From an uncultured Selenomonadales bacterium (GTDB lineage: Bacteria > Bacillota > Negativicutes > Selenomonadales > Selenomonadaceae): DNA of 6,892 bases. The stretch's first letter is position 1, and every line of letters begins with the position of its first letter. Under the pieces are notes generated by a model. It was given only the letters and a program-made list of their open reading frames with translations, was not told the origin of the DNA and did no database searches. Made by a program: the position numbers and the translations under genes. This document shows positions 6,268-6,892 of the stretch, piece after piece. The stretch spans positions 1 through 6,892 of the forward strand of contig CALEPR010000079.1 in the NCBI GenBank assembly GCA_937910665.1. The letters are read 5' to 3'.

Positions 6268-6331
6268 TTAGGAATTAGAAATTAGGAATGAGGAATGAAA
6301 AAATTCCTAACTCCTAACTCCTCATTCCTAA
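6268..6331 (+). repeat. Heptad-built hairpin element 2, downstream of mmdA
   Basis: This has the same design as the element before mmdA: four left units (TTAGGAA, TTAGAAA, TTAGGAA, TGAGGAA; 6268-6295), an A-rich loop, and four inverse units (TTCCTAA, CTCCTAA, CTCCTCA, TTCCTAA; 6304-6331). The base of the stem, AATTAGGAA (6266-6274) with TTCCTAATT (6325-6333), pairs perfectly. It begins 5 bases after the mmdA stop and ends just before the ribosome site of the next gene. The loop is A-rich here and T-rich in element 1. Confidence 0.8.
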
Positions 6332-6354
6332 TTAGTAGAAGGGGGTTGAGGGCG

Positions 6355-6492
6355 ATGGCTAAAAAATTAAAACCTGAAGTTGTTGCAGTGATTACTGCGG
6401 CAGTTCAAGCAATGTGCAAAGGCGGCAAGGTTGTCGCTGTCAAAGTAAAACGCAATGAAAATTGGACTCTTGCGTCAAGAAATCGCAACTAA
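6355..6492 (+). CDS. Small MmdE-like protein (C-terminal domain of decarboxylase delta/OadG type)
   Basis: The protein has 45 aa from the ATG at 6355, preceded by AAGGGGG (6339-6345) at 9 bases. Longer versions from 6295 would start inside the heptad hairpin and are rejected. The pattern PEVVAVITAAVQAM (7-20), then KVVAVKVKRNENWTLASR (25-42), is the conserved soluble C-terminal piece of OadG/MmdD subunits: an E-[IV]-[IV]-A-x-[IV]-x-A-A helix, a short beta strand and a Trp-x-x-A-x-R ending. Veillonella has a separate tiny epsilon subunit, MmdE (about 55 aa), related to the delta C-terminus, and this gene in the slot after mmdA fits it. It would help hold the decarboxylase complex together. There is no membrane segment. 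The final codons AAC TAA lie within the first copy of the 88-bp tandem repeat, so the C-terminus may have been clipped or replaced. Confidence 0.72.
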   Translation: MAKKLKPEVVAVITAAVQAMCKGGKVVAVKVKRNENWTLASRNRN

Positions 6493-6892
6493 AAAAAATG
6501 GCAATTCGATTGAACGACTGTAAAATTGGTCGCGGTGAGTGACTTAAAAATTTCAGTCAGTTAAATCGTAGCCCAACTAAAAAAAATGGCAATTCGATTG
6601 AACGACTGTAAAATTGGTCGCGGTGAGTGACTTAAAAATTTCAGTCAGTTAAATCGTAGCCCAACTAAAAAAAATGGCAATTCGATTGAACGACTGTAAA
6701 ATTGGTCGCGGTGAGTGACTTAAAAATTTCAGTCAGTTAAATCGTAGCCCAACTAAAAAAAATGGCAATTCGATTGAACGACTGTAAAATTGGTCGCGGT
6801 GAGTGACTTAAAAATTTCAGTCAGTTAAATCGTAGCCCAACTAAAAAAAATGGCAATTCGATTGAACGACTGTAAAATTGGTCGCGGTGAGT
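6486..6892 (+). repeat. 88-bp perfect tandem repeat array, at least 4.6 copies, open at right edge
   Basis: The period is exactly 88: the CAACT marker recurs at 6486, 6574, 6662, 6750 and 6838, and I see no base differences between copies. The array fills everything from the end of the small gene to the window edge. Each unit can fold. CGATT-g-AAC-GACTG (6507-6520) pairs with CAGTC-a-GTT-a-AATCG (6554-6568), 13 Watson-Crick pairs with one mismatch and one bulge, and GGC (6500-6502) can pair with GCC (6571-6573). Smaller pairings are possible in the apical loop. On the minus strand the stem is followed by A and eight T. No coding content is credible: 88 is not a multiple of 3, and the 14-codon ATG frame in each unit lacks a ribosome site. 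Identical units exclude a CRISPR array. Confidence 0.95.

Noticed and set aside
6295..6354. N-terminal extension of the small gene beginning at 6295
   Set aside because: It would translate the heptad hairpin; the ATG at 6355 has the proper ribosome site and begins the conserved domain.
6498..6542. 14-codon ATG frame (starts MAIRLNDC) present in every repeat unit
   Set aside because: No ribosome site precedes it, only a run of A, and it is very short; it is probably incidental.
6486..6892. CRISPR array
   Set aside because: The whole 88-bp period is identical between copies, so there are no distinct spacers.
1..6892. tRNA, rRNA, riboswitch or insertion-sequence genes
   Set aside because: I saw no cloverleaf, rRNA core motif, known riboswitch core or transposase coding in either strand.

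Overview
The window looks like a piece of chromosome from an anaerobic, succinate-decarboxylating, propionate-forming bacterium of the Negativicutes (Selenomonadales/Veillonellales type). The main reason is the large carboxyltransferase gene. It has the length (509 aa), the N-terminus and the KKHGNIPL C-terminus that I recall for the alpha subunit of the sodium-pumping methylmalonyl-CoA decarboxylase of Veillonella. The DNA is AT-rich with many A/T tracts, and most genes have strong Shine-Dalgarno sites. The taxonomic call is from memory and was not searched.

Layout. (1) Positions 1-448, minus strand: the first 149 codons of an XRE-type helix-turn-helix regulator that runs off the left edge. 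(2) Positions 449-505: a compact divergent promoter region. (3) Positions 506-1861, plus strand: a membrane-anchored Ser/Thr protein kinase with one transmembrane segment and an unrecognised extracytoplasmic beta-rich domain. (4) Positions 1862-2010: a leader with a very good sigma-70-type promoter and an overlapping inverted repeat. (5) Positions 2011-6492, plus strand: five closely spaced genes, namely a succinate/acyl-CoA:CoA-transferase, an Frm2-like nitroreductase, methylmalonyl-CoA epimerase, methylmalonyl-CoA decarboxylase alpha subunit, and a 45-aa protein like the MmdE / C-terminal delta-subunit domain. (6) Positions 6486-6892: a perfect 88-bp tandem repeat, at least 4.6 copies, running off the right edge.

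How the genes work together. The CoA-transferase activates succinate to succinyl-CoA using acetyl- or propionyl-CoA. A mutase, not in the window, makes (R)-methylmalonyl-CoA. The epimerase converts it to the (S) form. The decarboxylase moves the carboxyl group to a biotin carrier and releases propionyl-CoA, coupling decarboxylation to sodium export. The biotin carrier and the membrane beta subunit are not present and would be expected to the right, beyond the tandem array. The nitroreductase is a flavin enzyme with no obvious place in this pathway.

The most unusual parts are non-coding. Two hairpin elements built from 7-bp units of the TTAGGAA type flank mmdA exactly on both sides. The 88-bp array overlaps the stop codon of the small gene, and each unit can fold into a long imperfect hairpin that, read on the minus strand, ends in eight T residues like an intrinsic terminator. 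The divergent regulator-kinase pair is a second candidate for an uncharacterised signalling module.
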